From Prochlorococcus sp. AG-412-I05 (GTDB lineage: Bacteria > Cyanobacteriota > Cyanobacteriia > PCC-6307 > Cyanobiaceae), in the NCBI GenBank assembly GCA_003214855.1, contig QCLC01000003.1, positions 51,302-115,301 on the forward strand: a DNA stretch of 64,000 nucleotides, read 5' to 3'. The number at the start of each line of letters is the position of its first letter. Position 1 is the stretch's first letter. A model generated the notes under the pieces. The model was given only the letters and a program-made list of their open reading frames with translations. It ran no database searches and was not told the origin of the DNA. Shown here piece after piece: positions 1 through 8,952 of this stretch. The translations under genes and the position numbers were made by a program.

Positions 1-1
1 C

Positions 2-127
<126 letters not shown>

Positions 128-139
128 GGGATCTGAAGC

Positions 140-337
140 ATGAGTACGAAACTTAAAGGCCCTGACGGACGTATACCTGACCGTCTTCCAGACGGCAGTC
201 CAGCCGTTTCATGGGAACGCCGTTGGACGGAAGGATCCTTACCCCTATGGTTAGTGGCAACCGTTGGCGGCATGGCTGTCCTCTCAGTCCTAGGCCTCTT
301 CTTCTTCGGCTCCTTCACTGGAGTCGGTTCAGCTTAA
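140..337 (+). CDS. psbJ: Photosystem II protein J (PsbJ)
   Basis: Small photosystem II subunit next to cytochrome b559, involved in PSII assembly and electron flow from Q_A to the plastoquinone pool. The 65-residue product has a polar N-terminus of about 30 residues, then RIPLW-like [11 protein letters not shown] and one membrane helix ending [15 protein letters not shown], the usual PsbJ C-terminus. The N-terminal extension beyond the minimal family length of about 40 is plausible for marine picocyanobacteria. It is last in the psbEFLJ unit, and a strong hairpin follows between it and the convergent mtnP. Confidence 0.96.
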   Translation: MSTKLKGPDGRIPDRLPDGSPAVSWERRWTEGSLPLWLVATVGGMAVLSVLGLFFFGSFTGVGSA

Positions 338-357
338 TTTAGAGTCAAGATTCTGTG

Positions 358-390
358 TGTAAACCCTACCTAGAAGGGTGGGGATTTACA
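358..390. terminator. Hairpin between convergent psbJ and mtnP
   Basis: Bases 358-370 pair with 377-390 (6 plus 7 base pairs, one G-U pair, bulged A at 384) around a six-base loop. It lies 21 bases past the psbJ stop and 38 before the mtnP stop on the other strand, so it can serve both directions. No strong T tract follows on either strand, so rho-independent function is inferred from position and stem only. Confidence 0.5.
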
Positions 391-427
391 TGCAGAGTTA
401 GATCTTCTAAAGCACAAAAACTGACCA

Positions 428-1342
428 TCAACTACCGGCAAACTCGCCCCAGTAAGGCCTTGTAAAGAGGTCAAGTTTGCGGCGAGTTTTGTCAGTTACG
501 TGCTTTTTGGCGGTTAGCAAAGCATCTTCCAAAGCATTGTGAGCTGTGCTGACGGGACGAATATCTGCAATCATTTTGGCTGTTGCACGAACGATCTTTG
601 TGGCCAACTCTGCATTGGCCCTCAGATTTGCAAGCACCATCTCGACAGTCACGCTGTCATGGTGACCATGCCAACAATCGTAATCAGTCACCATTGATAA
701 AGAAGCATAAGCAATCTCTGCTTCCCGAGCCAGGCGAGCCTCAGTGTGATTGGTCATTCCGATCACCATGCAACCCCAACTCCTATAAAGCTTCGATTCA
801 GCTCGAGTGGAGAAGGCCGGACCTTCCATCGCCAGATAGGTACCACTTCGATGCAATTGGCGTCCATCCGGCATCAGGCTTTCGCCAACATCCGCTAATA
901 AGCGAGAAAGCGTGAGGCAAAAAGGATCAGCCATTGCCACATGAGCCACCGCCCCATCTCCAAAAAAAGTCAGTGGTCGCTGATGAGTCCGATCAATGAA
1001 TTGATCAGGTACCACCATGTCTAAGGGGCGCACCTGTTCCTGCAATGAACCCACTGCTGAAGGCGAAAGGATCCAACGCACACCAAGCGAACGCATCGCC
1101 CAAATATTCGCTCGATAGGGAACTTCCGTAGGCAAAAAAGTGTGATTACGCCCATGGCGAGCAAGAAATACCACATCCATACCGTCAAGGGTGCCGAGTC
1201 GAAAAGCGTCCGAAGGCTTTCCAAAGGGAGTATCAATCTCCAATTCTTGAATGTTCTCAAGGCCTTCGATGGCATAGAGACCACTACCTCCCAAAACTCC
1301 CAAACGAGCGCCTTCGAGAGGAGAAGTTGTGAGGCGATTCAA
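428..1342 (-). CDS. mtnP: S-methyl-5'-thioadenosine phosphorylase (MTAP)
   Basis: Cytosolic phosphorolysis of methylthioadenosine (from polyamine and related metabolism) to adenine and methylthioribose-1-phosphate; some members also accept 5'-deoxyadenosine. The 304-residue protein shows GGSG (18-21), RHGRNH (62-67), MEGPAFSTRAES (172-183), MTNHTEA (196-202) and TDYDCW (219-224), whose two aspartates bind adenine in human MTAP. This separates it from plain purine nucleoside phosphorylases. The first codon is TTG (MNRLTTSPLEG); no ATG lies nearby, so the start could move by a few codons. It points away from mtnA, which acts on its product; the two starts are about 700 bases apart. Confidence 0.93.
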   Translation of the reverse strand: MNRLTTSPLEGARLGVLGGSGLYAIEGLENIQELEIDTPFGKPSDAFRLGTLDGMDVVFLARHGRNHTFLPTEVPYRANIWAMRSLGVRWILSPSAVGSLQEQVRPLDMVVPDQFIDRTHQRPLTFFGDGAVAHVAMADPFCLTLSRLLADVGESLMPDGRQLHRSGTYLAMEGPAFSTRAESKLYRSWGCMVIGMTNHTEARLAREAEIAYASLSMVTDYDCWHGHHDSVTVEMVLANLRANAELATKIVRATAKMIADIRPVSTAHNALEDALLTAKKHVTDKTRRKLDLFTRPYWGEFAGS

Positions 1343-1745
1343 TTAACGTCTTTGAGCTTTAAATAGCATAGCCCGTCAATAACTCGATCCATACTTATAG
1401 CCTTCAAGGGCTTCATACATAAAACTGATAGCCGAAGCATCACATCAAGTCATGAGTTTAATTAGCAAATATTTATTCAACCTTCAAAAAATTAGCTAGC
1501 CAAGGTCTCCAGCAGGAAGAATCCATCAATCCCTAAGATAACTTACAAAGTGTTTACGATCAAGATGCATGCACCCACGTGAAATAACAATTAAACTACT
1601 CAAGCGGGCAAGCATCTAAAGAACCACCTTAATCCACTGCATTGGGTTGAACCAGAATAAATCCTAACTGGCTTAAAAAACATTTTAAAACCTGAGGGCA
1701 AGGCTTATCTTGACAAGGTTAATTTAAAAAAGAGTCAACTCATAA
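1343..1745. other. Divergent spacer between mtnP and the mtnA leader
   Basis: About 400 AT-rich bases between divergently read genes. It should hold the promoters of mtnP (minus) and of the mtnA unit (plus). A TTGACA box lies near 1709-1716, but no well-spaced -10 box was found, so I do not call a promoter. No RNA gene or convincing coding frame was seen. Confidence 0.4.
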
Positions 1746-2051
1746 ATGCAAGAGGCCCTCGCCCAGGCAAAGGCTAGGCCAGGCCTAATGGTTTCTCATT
1801 CAGCCCAAAAGGTTACTGGGCCTAGCAATAATCAATAGGCCACACTTGAGCGAATCTTCAACTATGGTTTTAATGCAGAAACCTTGCTCGCGGCAAGGTT
1901 CAATGTATTAGTAGCCAAATATCGCAATGGACAATTGCACCAGGATGAATTAACCATGCAACTTAACCGCTTTCAGAATCAGGATCTGTCCAGGCATAAC
2001 ATCGACTCGATCAAAACCGCCCAGGATCATCTAAATGGTGAAATGTCATGA
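1746..2051 (+). pseudogene. Amber-split small open frame overlapping mtnA
   Basis: An in-phase frame runs from ATG 1746 to TGA 2049-2051, broken only by one TAG at 1836-1838. The 70-codon part after the TAG reads like a real soluble protein (for example LLAARFNVLVAKYRNGQLHQ), but has no ATG until MQLNRF; a TTG near 1891 is possible. Its stop overlaps the mtnA start as ATGA, typical of translational coupling. It could be a decayed gene, a short gene with a TTG start, or chance. I do not recognise the family and assign no function. Confidence 0.4.
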
Positions 2052-3160
2052 ACATTGATGGCACAGCCTGGCGCACCATCTGGCTTGAAAAAGATGGGCA
2101 TTCAGTCGGCGTGATCGATCAAACCCAACTGCCCCACAAGTTCAGCACCCTCAAGCTCAGCAACTACCAAGAGGCCGCAACCGCAATTCGCACCATGGTG
2201 GTGCGTGGGGCTCCATTGATCGGAGTTACCGGGGCCTATGGATTAATGCTGGCTCTACAAGAAGACCCCAGCGATGACGCCCTAGAGGCTGCCTTTAAGC
2301 AACTCAATTCCACCCGGCCAACAGCAGTCAATCTGCGCTGGGCCCTCAAACGAATCCGAGACAAAGTAAAACCGCTTCAACCAGCTAAGCGGGCAGAGGC
2401 CGCCAGAGCCGAGTCTGCCCTCATTGCCGAGGAGGACGTGGCCATGTGTGAGGCCATCGGCAACCATGGCTTAGCAATCATCCAAAAGCTTGCTACAGGC
2501 AGACCAAGCATGCGACAGCAAGAGCCCATACAAGTGCTCACCCACTGCAATGCTGGCTGGCTGGCCACCGTTGATTGGGGGACCGCGCTGGCACCGATTT
2601 ACAAGGCCCACCGGGCCGGCCTAAACATTCATGTATGGGTTGACGAGACACGCCCCCGCAACCAGGGCGCAAGCCTCACTGCCTACGAACTAGGTCGTGA
2701 AGGCGTACCCCATACCGTGATCGTGGATAACGCGGGTGGGCACCTTATGCAGCAAGGATATGTTGACGCAGTCGTCGTCGGTAGCGACCGAACCACACGC
2801 AGCGGTGACGTGTGCAACAAAATCGGCACCTATCTCAAGGCCTTAGCGGCCCTAGACAACGGCGTGCCCTTTTATGTAGCCCTACCCGGCTCAACAATCG
2901 ACTGGTCAATCTCGGATGGGGTCGCAGAAATCCCTATCGAAACCCGCTCGGCGATGGAAGTGACCCACATCCAAGGACGAAACAACAACGCTTCTAGCAA
3001 CAACCAACTCACCACCGTGCAACTCACTCCCAATCAAAGCGAAGGATTCAACCCTGCTTTTGATGTAACCCCTGCGCGCCTCGTAACGGCCCTCATCACC
3101 GAACGCGGAGTCGCGGCAGCAAGCGAGACGGGCCTCATGGAGCTTTACTGCGATGATTAG
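2048..3160 (+). CDS. mtnA: Methylthioribose-1-phosphate isomerase
   Basis: Converts 5-methylthioribose-1-phosphate to 5-methylthioribulose-1-phosphate, the step after MTA phosphorylase; related isomerases also accept 5-deoxyribose-1-phosphate. The 370-residue protein belongs to the eIF2B-like family and shows RGAPLIGVTGAYG (53-65), the catalytic cysteine in THCNAG (C167), DETRPRNQGASLTAYEL, and VGSDRTTRSGDVCNKIGTY with catalytic D247. These residues separate MtnA from true eIF2B subunits. Length is normal for the family. The ATG at 2048 overlaps the stop of a small upstream frame. A hairpin 57 bases after the stop may end the transcript. Confidence 0.95.
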   Translation: MNIDGTAWRTIWLEKDGHSVGVIDQTQLPHKFSTLKLSNYQEAATAIRTMVVRGAPLIGVTGAYGLMLALQEDPSDDALEAAFKQLNSTRPTAVNLRWALKRIRDKVKPLQPAKRAEAARAESALIAEEDVAMCEAIGNHGLAIIQKLATGRPSMRQQEPIQVLTHCNAGWLATVDWGTALAPIYKAHRAGLNIHVWVDETRPRNQGASLTAYELGREGVPHTVIVDNAGGHLMQQGYVDAVVVGSDRTTRSGDVCNKIGTYLKALAALDNGVPFYVALPGSTIDWSISDGVAEIPIETRSAMEVTHIQGRNNNASSNNQLTTVQLTPNQSEGFNPAFDVTPARLVTALITERGVAAASETGLMELYCDD

Positions 3161-3216
3161 AAATTAAAAACAATGTATGTATAAAACTACAGGAAAGTTG
3201 ATCAATGACTAATCAA

Positions 3217-3236
3217 GGCCAAAGTCGCCTTTGGCC
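3217..3236 (+). terminator. Hairpin after mtnA
   Basis: A perfect 8-base-pair stem (GGCCAAAG with CTTTGGCC) around a TCGC tetraloop, 57 bases past the mtnA stop. It lies between convergent mtnA and dld. No T tract follows, so it may be a bidirectional or processing hairpin rather than a classic terminator. Confidence 0.45.
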
Positions 3237-3457
3237 ATAGAACAATCGTAGCGACTGTCTTCAACCCTCGCCATCCAGACATGTCCACACTGACATTATT
3301 TTACATCACTAAGAAAAATTCAACTTAGATGCTTAAATGCAAGAAAATCCTTACATTCTACTGCCACTGAATAACTGGAGCCCATACGCAAAAACCAGAC
3401 ATATATGTAGAAGAAATGACTTGAAAACAAGACATCACACTGAGCATAGCCATCTGT

Positions 3458-5158
3458 CTACCGATAATTCCTCAGCTTTGACATCTTACCAATACCAGAG
3501 TTAAAACTATTTGTTGGATCTAGAGCTCGATAATGATCAGCAAGAGACTGATCGGCATGGTAGAGATGACCAACATTATGCTCTGCAGGATATTTGGCTC
3601 CACAATCGTCCAAAAGCCTAAAAATCCGAGTCTTCAGAGCTTTTACATCGACACCTTTTTTAACTACAAAGTTCCAATGAAACACCATGCATAAAAAATG
3701 CCCCATAAGAAAAGATTCAGACATCTGACTGAGAATCTCTTCGGTCAGCACTTCATACCAAGAATCACAATTTCTTGGTAAGGCAACATCTAATGGCAGC
3801 AGCTCGCCAGATTCTTCTGGGTTAAGGATTCGACACCTTGCTGGAACTCCCCCCGCAACAAAGCGATTTAAAAGTGCCGCCTTCGCCTCTTGTTTATTAC
3901 ACTCAAAGTAATCTAACTTAGTTTTATCATCAAAACTCTTAGACAGCAACTCCCGTACTTCTTCAATAACCGAATCGCTAGCAACAATTATCAAGTGATG
4001 CTCATACGCATCACGATACTCACGCATCTTAGCAGGGAGATGATCAGGAAGCGTCTGCCCAAGAAATTGCAATATCCGATCTGAGACATGATCTGGCGAA
4101 CCGGGGAATCCCTCAGCGATCTGATCAATCCTACTTTTGAATTTAAAAAGCTTTGGCAAGAAATTAGTCCCAAGACATTTAATCGCAATAAATGTATCCT
4201 TGCAATACTTATCAACACCATCAAAATAACTACGATGCATATACTCTCCCATATCAGGCAGCTGCTTGAAACTTGACAGGATGCTTTTCCTAATCAAGGT
4301 TAGTTGCCTGGGATCATTAGTTCCAAGATAAAAAGTCTGCTGCTTCTCCGCCTTTTGAAAAGTGTCTAGGCGAACAGCAAAGACTGCCAACTTTCCCGCA
4401 CATCCGCTCGCCTCATGTAAGCGTCTCTTATCAGCATTGAACCTAGCCGGACTGCTTGCATCAAAATCTCTTACACGCTCCTTATATTCATGATCAGCGG
4501 CCAAACGCTCGCCAAGAGGAACAGCGTCTACATCAAATTGAACATTCTGTAAGTTAGAGATAATCTCTTCAGCGGAATTCCCAAGCTCAAGATCAAGATG
4601 ATTAATAAGTTCTAGAGTTCCATTAGAATTCAACTGTGCATACATAGATAGCTCTGTATATGCTGGCCCTCGATTTACCAGATTGCCACCAGAGTTATTA
4701 CACACCCCTCCAACAACAGATGCCCCAATACAGGATGAGCCTATAATAGAATGAGGTCCTCGCCCTAGAGGGGCAATCTGTTCCTCTAGGCTGTATAAAG
4801 TAGCACCTGCAAATGCAATGACTTGCTGGCCACCATTCAAGAGAATCAACCTATTCAGGCAAAGGGTGCTAATAATAACAACATCGCGATCATAATCGTC
4901 ACCATCAGGCGTAGATCCACCGGTCAAGCCAGTATTTGCAGCCTGAACAATAATGATTTTGTTGTAGGAAATACAAATTTTTAGAACTTCCCAAAACTGT
5001 AATAAGTCCTGAGGCAGAACGACAGCACAAGCCGCACCTTGCCCAACACGAATACCTATTCTATAGAACTTTGTCTGTGACTCCTTAGTTAAAACATTTC
5101 TCCGGCCGACAACAGCCCTTAGAGATTTCTGCAATCCAAGAATGCGATCACCCCTCAT
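3458..5158 (-). CDS. dld: Quinone-dependent D-lactate dehydrogenase (Dld type)
   Basis: FAD-linked, membrane-associated enzyme that oxidises D-lactate to pyruvate and passes electrons to quinone. The 566-residue length matches E. coli Dld (about 571). The PP-loop FAD-binding half has AANTGLTGGSTPDGDDYDRD (73-92) and GRGPHSIIGSSCIGASVVGG (132-151), both very close to Dld rather than to glycolate oxidase GlcD. The C-terminal half holds the Dld cap/membrane-binding region and ends with a HADQSLADHY-type segment near residue 535. It starts with ATG at 5158. It is convergent with mtnA, among sugar-phosphate salvage genes. Base composition looks a little AT-richer than its neighbours, which may mean transfer. 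Confidence 0.9.
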   Translation of the reverse strand: MRGDRILGLQKSLRAVVGRRNVLTKESQTKFYRIGIRVGQGAACAVVLPQDLLQFWEVLKICISYNKIIIVQAANTGLTGGSTPDGDDYDRDVVIISTLCLNRLILLNGGQQVIAFAGATLYSLEEQIAPLGRGPHSIIGSSCIGASVVGGVCNNSGGNLVNRGPAYTELSMYAQLNSNGTLELINHLDLELGNSAEEIISNLQNVQFDVDAVPLGERLAADHEYKERVRDFDASSPARFNADKRRLHEASGCAGKLAVFAVRLDTFQKAEKQQTFYLGTNDPRQLTLIRKSILSSFKQLPDMGEYMHRSYFDGVDKYCKDTFIAIKCLGTNFLPKLFKFKSRIDQIAEGFPGSPDHVSDRILQFLGQTLPDHLPAKMREYRDAYEHHLIIVASDSVIEEVRELLSKSFDDKTKLDYFECNKQEAKAALLNRFVAGGVPARCRILNPEESGELLPLDVALPRNCDSWYEVLTEEILSQMSESFLMGHFLCMVFHWNFVVKKGVDVKALKTRIFRLLDDCGAKYPAEHNVGHLYHADQSLADHYRALDPTNSFNSGIGKMSKLRNYR

Positions 5159-5749
5159 GGCAAAGTGCTCTGCAAATCTCTAAAAGCTTTACTCTGGTCG
5201 CAAGGCATTAAAGGAGCTTAAGCTCCATAGCCTGCCAATGAAAACGGATGACAGTCACAAAATCAAGCTCACAGATCCATTTTGTCATCTTAAAAGAAGA
5301 TTGCCCTCGCCAGGTTCAAATGTATCAAATGGCCCTAGTAACAGAAAGTAGCAACCTGGCTATATACAAGCAATGATAAACATCTACTCCTATACCTCTT
5401 CAACATTGGCACGTTAACATGCAACTTATCGAACAAGCCTGCAGCCGTCAAAGGAAAACACTTTTGCCGGGAAAGCGGGGTGACCAGCACTCGCCATTAC
5501 TGCCAATTTAGCACATGTAAATATCTACCAATGATACGATCATATATAGTTTTCAACCTTGAAACCAAGTCAACCAGATGCAAGCCATAAATTGCAACCT
5601 GAGCAACGAATCACAATGGAGGAAAACGATATTTGATCACACCAAAATGCACTACCTAATAAAGCTTTGACCTTTAAACATCAGCAAAGGCGAAAGCAGA
5701 GAAACTGCAGCCTGACTGAAGTAACGTTCCCGTCGATACGCACCAATCA
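5159..5749. other. Long divergent spacer between dld and the aldolase fusion
   Basis: About 590 bases without a supported gene. It must contain the promoters of the two divergent genes. A perfect 14-base palindrome, GGAGCTTAAGCTCC, lies at 5213-5226, 55 bases upstream of dld, where an operator could sit. AT-rich stretches such as ATACGATCATATATAG near 5535-5550 resemble promoter sequence, but no box pair is clear enough to call. Confidence 0.4.
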
Positions 5750-7897
5750 ATGACGTGCCAAAACCGCTGGTCGGATGCTGAGGCACAAGCTGCCATCAAG
5801 TCTTACGCCGCGCAGGACGTCTCTGAAGACCTGGCTCTGCGCACTTACACAGCCCGTCTGCTCGGCTCCGATCCCCAGCTTGTGCTGCATGGCGGAGGCA
5901 ACACCTCGGTCAAAACCAGCTGCATAGGATTGTTTGGTGATCACATTCCAGTGTTGTGTGTAAAGGGCTCGGGCTGGGACCTATCAACCATCGAGCCGGC
6001 CGGCCATCCTGCTGTGCGATTGCAGAACCTGCAGGCCCTGAGAGATCTATCTGCACTTAGCGACGAAGACATGGTTGCAGCTCAACGCAGCAATCTGATC
6101 GATCCATCGTCACCCAACCCTTCAGTTGAGGCACTACTCCACGCGTTCTTACCTAGCAAATTCATCGATCACACCCACGCAGTAGCTGTTTTAGCCCTAG
6201 CAGATCAACCAGATGCCGAACAGATCTGCCGTGAAGTTTACGGTCGACGTGTCGCGATTGTTCCCTATGTCATGCCGGGCTTCCAACTAGCATTGGCTGC
6301 CATCAATGCCTACGAACAAGCAGAAGTAGAAGCAGCTAAAGCGGGAGTTGAACTTGAAGGGATGGTGCTTCTCAAGCACGGCTTATTTTCGTTTGCTGCT
6401 ACAGCACAACAAAGCTACGAGCGAATGATCAACTTGGTGCGTGAGGCGGAAGAGCGTCTTGGCGAAACCCCAACGCTTTGCCTACCACCACCAACCAATC
6501 CAGCACCTAAAAAAAACATCTCTGCAATTCTGCTGCCACTGTTACGGGGTGCTCTTGCTCAATCAGCAGCTGTGCATAACGCTCCCCAACGTTGGCTGAT
6601 GGAGTTGCGCTCAACCCCACTGGCACTTCAACTAGTCAACGACATTCACCTTCAAGACTGGTCTCGCCGTGGAGTCGCTACCCCCGACCACGTGATCAGA
6701 ACCAAACCCTGGCCTCTAATCCTCAAAAAGCCTCCGCAACTCCAAGGAGATGAAGCGATTGAATCCTGCCCAGTGCTGGAGGAATGGCTCCACTCAGCAA
6801 AACTGTCATTAGAGAAATACATCACCTCATATCAGGATTACTTCAAGCGCCAGAATGCTCGCGTTGGTAGCCATAAACAACACCTCGATCCACTACCAAG
6901 GCTGATCGCAATCCCTGAACTTGGCCTCGTTGGTCTAGGCCGTTCAACAACCGAAGCCAATGTCACCGCAGATATTGGTGAAGCCTGGGCCGCCACACTG
7001 ATCGCAGCTGAATCAGTGGGACGTTTTCAACCAGTCAACGAAGCAGACACCTTCGAGATGGAGTACTGGAGTCTCGAACAAGCAAAGCTCGGCAAGGGCA
7101 AAGAAGCACCACTGGCACGTCATATTGTCTTGGTCACTGGTGGTGGTGGTGGAATTGGTGCAGCGATCGCCCTTGCCTTCGCCAAGCAAGGTGCACAAGT
7201 TGTCGTACTTGACAAGAATGGTGAAGCAGCAACAACGACTGCCAAAGAATGTGGATCAAGCGCTCTCGGACTGAAGTGCGACCTCACCAATGCTGCTGAG
7301 GTTCATGAGGCATTCACGACTATTGCAGCTTGCTTCGGGGGCTTAGACATTGTGGTGTCTAATGCTGGGGCGGCTTGGAGCGGAGACATCGCCACTCTTC
7401 CAGAATCCAAATTGAGAGAAAGCTTCGAGCTCAACCTTTTTGCTCACCAGCACGTTGCACAGGCTGCTGTTGGTGTATTTAGAGCTCAAGGCAGTAGAGC
7501 TACAAAAGCCAGCAAATCCTTAGGCGGACAACTACTCTTCAATGTCAGTAAACAAGCGCTGAACCCAGGGCCGGGTTTTGGTGCCTACGGAATTGCTAAA
7601 GCGGCATTACTGGCACTTATGAAGCAATACGCCCTGGAAGAAGGGCCCTCAAACATTCGCTGTAACGCCATCAATGCAGACCGGATCCGCTCTGGCCTGC
7701 TTGATCAGGCCATGATTACAGAGCGCGCGGCGGCACGAGGCATCAGTGAAGCGAGCTACATGGGAGGAAACTTGCTCGGTGCAGAGGTCAGAGCAAGTGA
7801 TGTAGCCAATGCCTTTGTAGCCCTGGCCTTAATGCCGCGAACCACTGGTGCATTACTGACAGTGGACGGCGGAAATGTTGCGGCGATGGTGCGTTGA
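5750..7897 (+). CDS. Bifunctional class II aldolase / short-chain dehydrogenase
   Basis: A 715-residue fusion. The N-terminal class II aldolase half has HGGGNTS (47-53) for phosphate binding and probable zinc ligands H141 and H143 (HTHAVAVLALAD) and H210 (LLKHGLF). The C-terminal SDR half starts near 455 with TGGGGGIG (463-470), SNAG (537-540) and the catalytic YGIAK (613-617). Family members are usually called rhamnulose-1-phosphate aldolase/lactaldehyde dehydrogenase: the aldolase gives DHAP plus an aldehyde, and the SDR half converts the aldehyde. No rhamnose genes are present here; mtnP, mtnA and dld are the neighbours, so methylthioribulose- or deoxyribulose-1-phosphate is a reasonable alternative substrate. 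That assignment is inference. Confidence 0.88.
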   Translation: MTCQNRWSDAEAQAAIKSYAAQDVSEDLALRTYTARLLGSDPQLVLHGGGNTSVKTSCIGLFGDHIPVLCVKGSGWDLSTIEPAGHPAVRLQNLQALRDLSALSDEDMVAAQRSNLIDPSSPNPSVEALLHAFLPSKFIDHTHAVAVLALADQPDAEQICREVYGRRVAIVPYVMPGFQLALAAINAYEQAEVEAAKAGVELEGMVLLKHGLFSFAATAQQSYERMINLVREAEERLGETPTLCLPPPTNPAPKKNISAILLPLLRGALAQSAAVHNAPQRWLMELRSTPLALQLVNDIHLQDWSRRGVATPDHVIRTKPWPLILKKPPQLQGDEAIESCPVLEEWLHSAKLSLEKYITSYQDYFKRQNARVGSHKQHLDPLPRLIAIPELGLVGLGRSTTEANVTADIGEAWAATLIAAESVGRFQPVNEADTFEMEYWSLEQAKLGKGKEAPLARHIVLVTGGGGGIGAAIALAFAKQGAQVVVLDKNGEAATTTAKECGSSALGLKCDLTNAAEVHEAFTTIAACFGGLDIVVSNAGAAWSGDIATLPESKLRESFELNLFAHQHVAQAAVGVFRAQGSRATKASKSLGGQLLFNVSKQALNPGPGFGAYGIAKAALLALMKQYALEEGPSNIRCNAINADRIRSGLLDQAMITERAAARGISEASYMGGNLLGAEVRASDVANAFVALALMPRTTGALLTVDGGNVAAMVR

Positions 7898-7929
7898 CGC
7901 CTACATGCACATGCATGTCAAGCTATCGG

Positions 7930-8952
7930 TCAAACCTCATAAAAGCTTCGATACCACTGAGAAAAGCACTCCACCCCCTCTGCGATTGGGGTCGACGGCC
8001 GAAAATCCACCCAGGCCTCAAGAGCAGATGTATCAGCAGCGGTGGCCATCACATCACCAGGTTGCATCGGATGGAAGTCCTTCACCGCTTCCCTCCCGAG
8101 AGACTTCTCCAAGAGCTCAATAAAATGCATCAACTCAATGGGCTGGCTATTACCAATATTGAAAAGACGGTGGGGTACAGCAGCGGTGGCTGGATCAGGG
8201 TTCCGCGGATCGAAGCCTAAATTTGCGGTAGCAGGCTTGTCGCAACAACGAAGTAGCCCTTCAACGATATCGTCGATATAGGTGAAATCACGCTGCATCT
8301 TGCCGTAATTGAACACCTTGATGGGCTCGCCAGCAAGAATCGCCTTGGCGAAGAGCATCGGAGCCATGTCCGGGCGGCCCCAAGGTCCGTACACAGTAAA
8401 AAAGCGCAATCCTGTAGCAGGCAAACCATACAAATGGCTATAGGTATGAGCCATCAATTCGTTGGCCTTCTTGGTGGCTGCATAGAGACTCACCGGGTGA
8501 TTCACAGGCTGTTGCTCGTGAAAAGGCAAGTTGCGATTGCCACCGTATACCGAGCTACTTGAGGCATACACCAAGTGCTGCACTCCATGATGACGACATC
8601 CCTCAAGGATGTGACCGAAGCCCACCAAATTGGCCTGAATGTAGGCCGCCGGATTCTCCAATGAGTAGCGAACCCCGGCCTGAGCCGCCAAATTAACGAC
8701 CACCTGAGGCTTCTCAGCCCTAAACAGTTCCTCTATGCCTGCACCATCTTCCAAGGCTATTGGGTAAAAAGTCCAAGACGCTTTAAGGGAAGCCGCTTCA
8801 ATCTGAGCAAGTCGTGCCCGCTTCAAAGACGGATCGTAGTAGTCATTAAGGTTGTCAATGCCAATGACACGGTCACCCTGGGCTAACAGCCTCTGCACGA
8901 GGGCCGCACCAATGAATCCTGCAGCACCGCTAACAACAACGCATCGACTCAT
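7930..8952 (-). CDS. UDP-glucuronate 4-epimerase family (CapI-like)
   Basis: NAD-binding extended SDR that most likely turns UDP-glucuronate into UDP-galacturonate for surface polysaccharide. From the preferred start (MSRCVVVSG, 340 residues) it has GAAGFIG (9-15), DNLNDYYDPSLK (33-44), SSSSVYGG (131-138) and the catalytic YAATK (157-161), then RFFTVYGPWGRPDMAP, typical of CapI. I chose ATG 8952 over an in-frame start at 8976 because it overlaps the ugd stop as ATGA. The coupling to ugd supports the substrate: Ugd makes UDP-glucuronate, this enzyme uses it. It is convergent with the aldolase gene, 32 bases away. Confidence 0.9.
   Translation of the reverse strand: MSRCVVVSGAAGFIGAALVQRLLAQGDRVIGIDNLNDYYDPSLKRARLAQIEAASLKASWTFYPIALEDGAGIEELFRAEKPQVVVNLAAQAGVRYSLENPAAYIQANLVGFGHILEGCRHHGVQHLVYASSSSVYGGNRNLPFHEQQPVNHPVSLYAATKKANELMAHTYSHLYGLPATGLRFFTVYGPWGRPDMAPMLFAKAILAGEPIKVFNYGKMQRDFTYIDDIVEGLLRCCDKPATANLGFDPRNPDPATAAVPHRLFNIGNSQPIELMHFIELLEKSLGREAVKDFHPMQPGDVMATAADTSALEAWVDFRPSTPIAEGVECFSQWYRSFYEV

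Noticed and set aside
1836..1838. In-frame TAG as a pyrrolysine codon
   Set aside because: No pyl genes are visible and none are known in cyanobacteria; gene decay or a downstream start is simpler.
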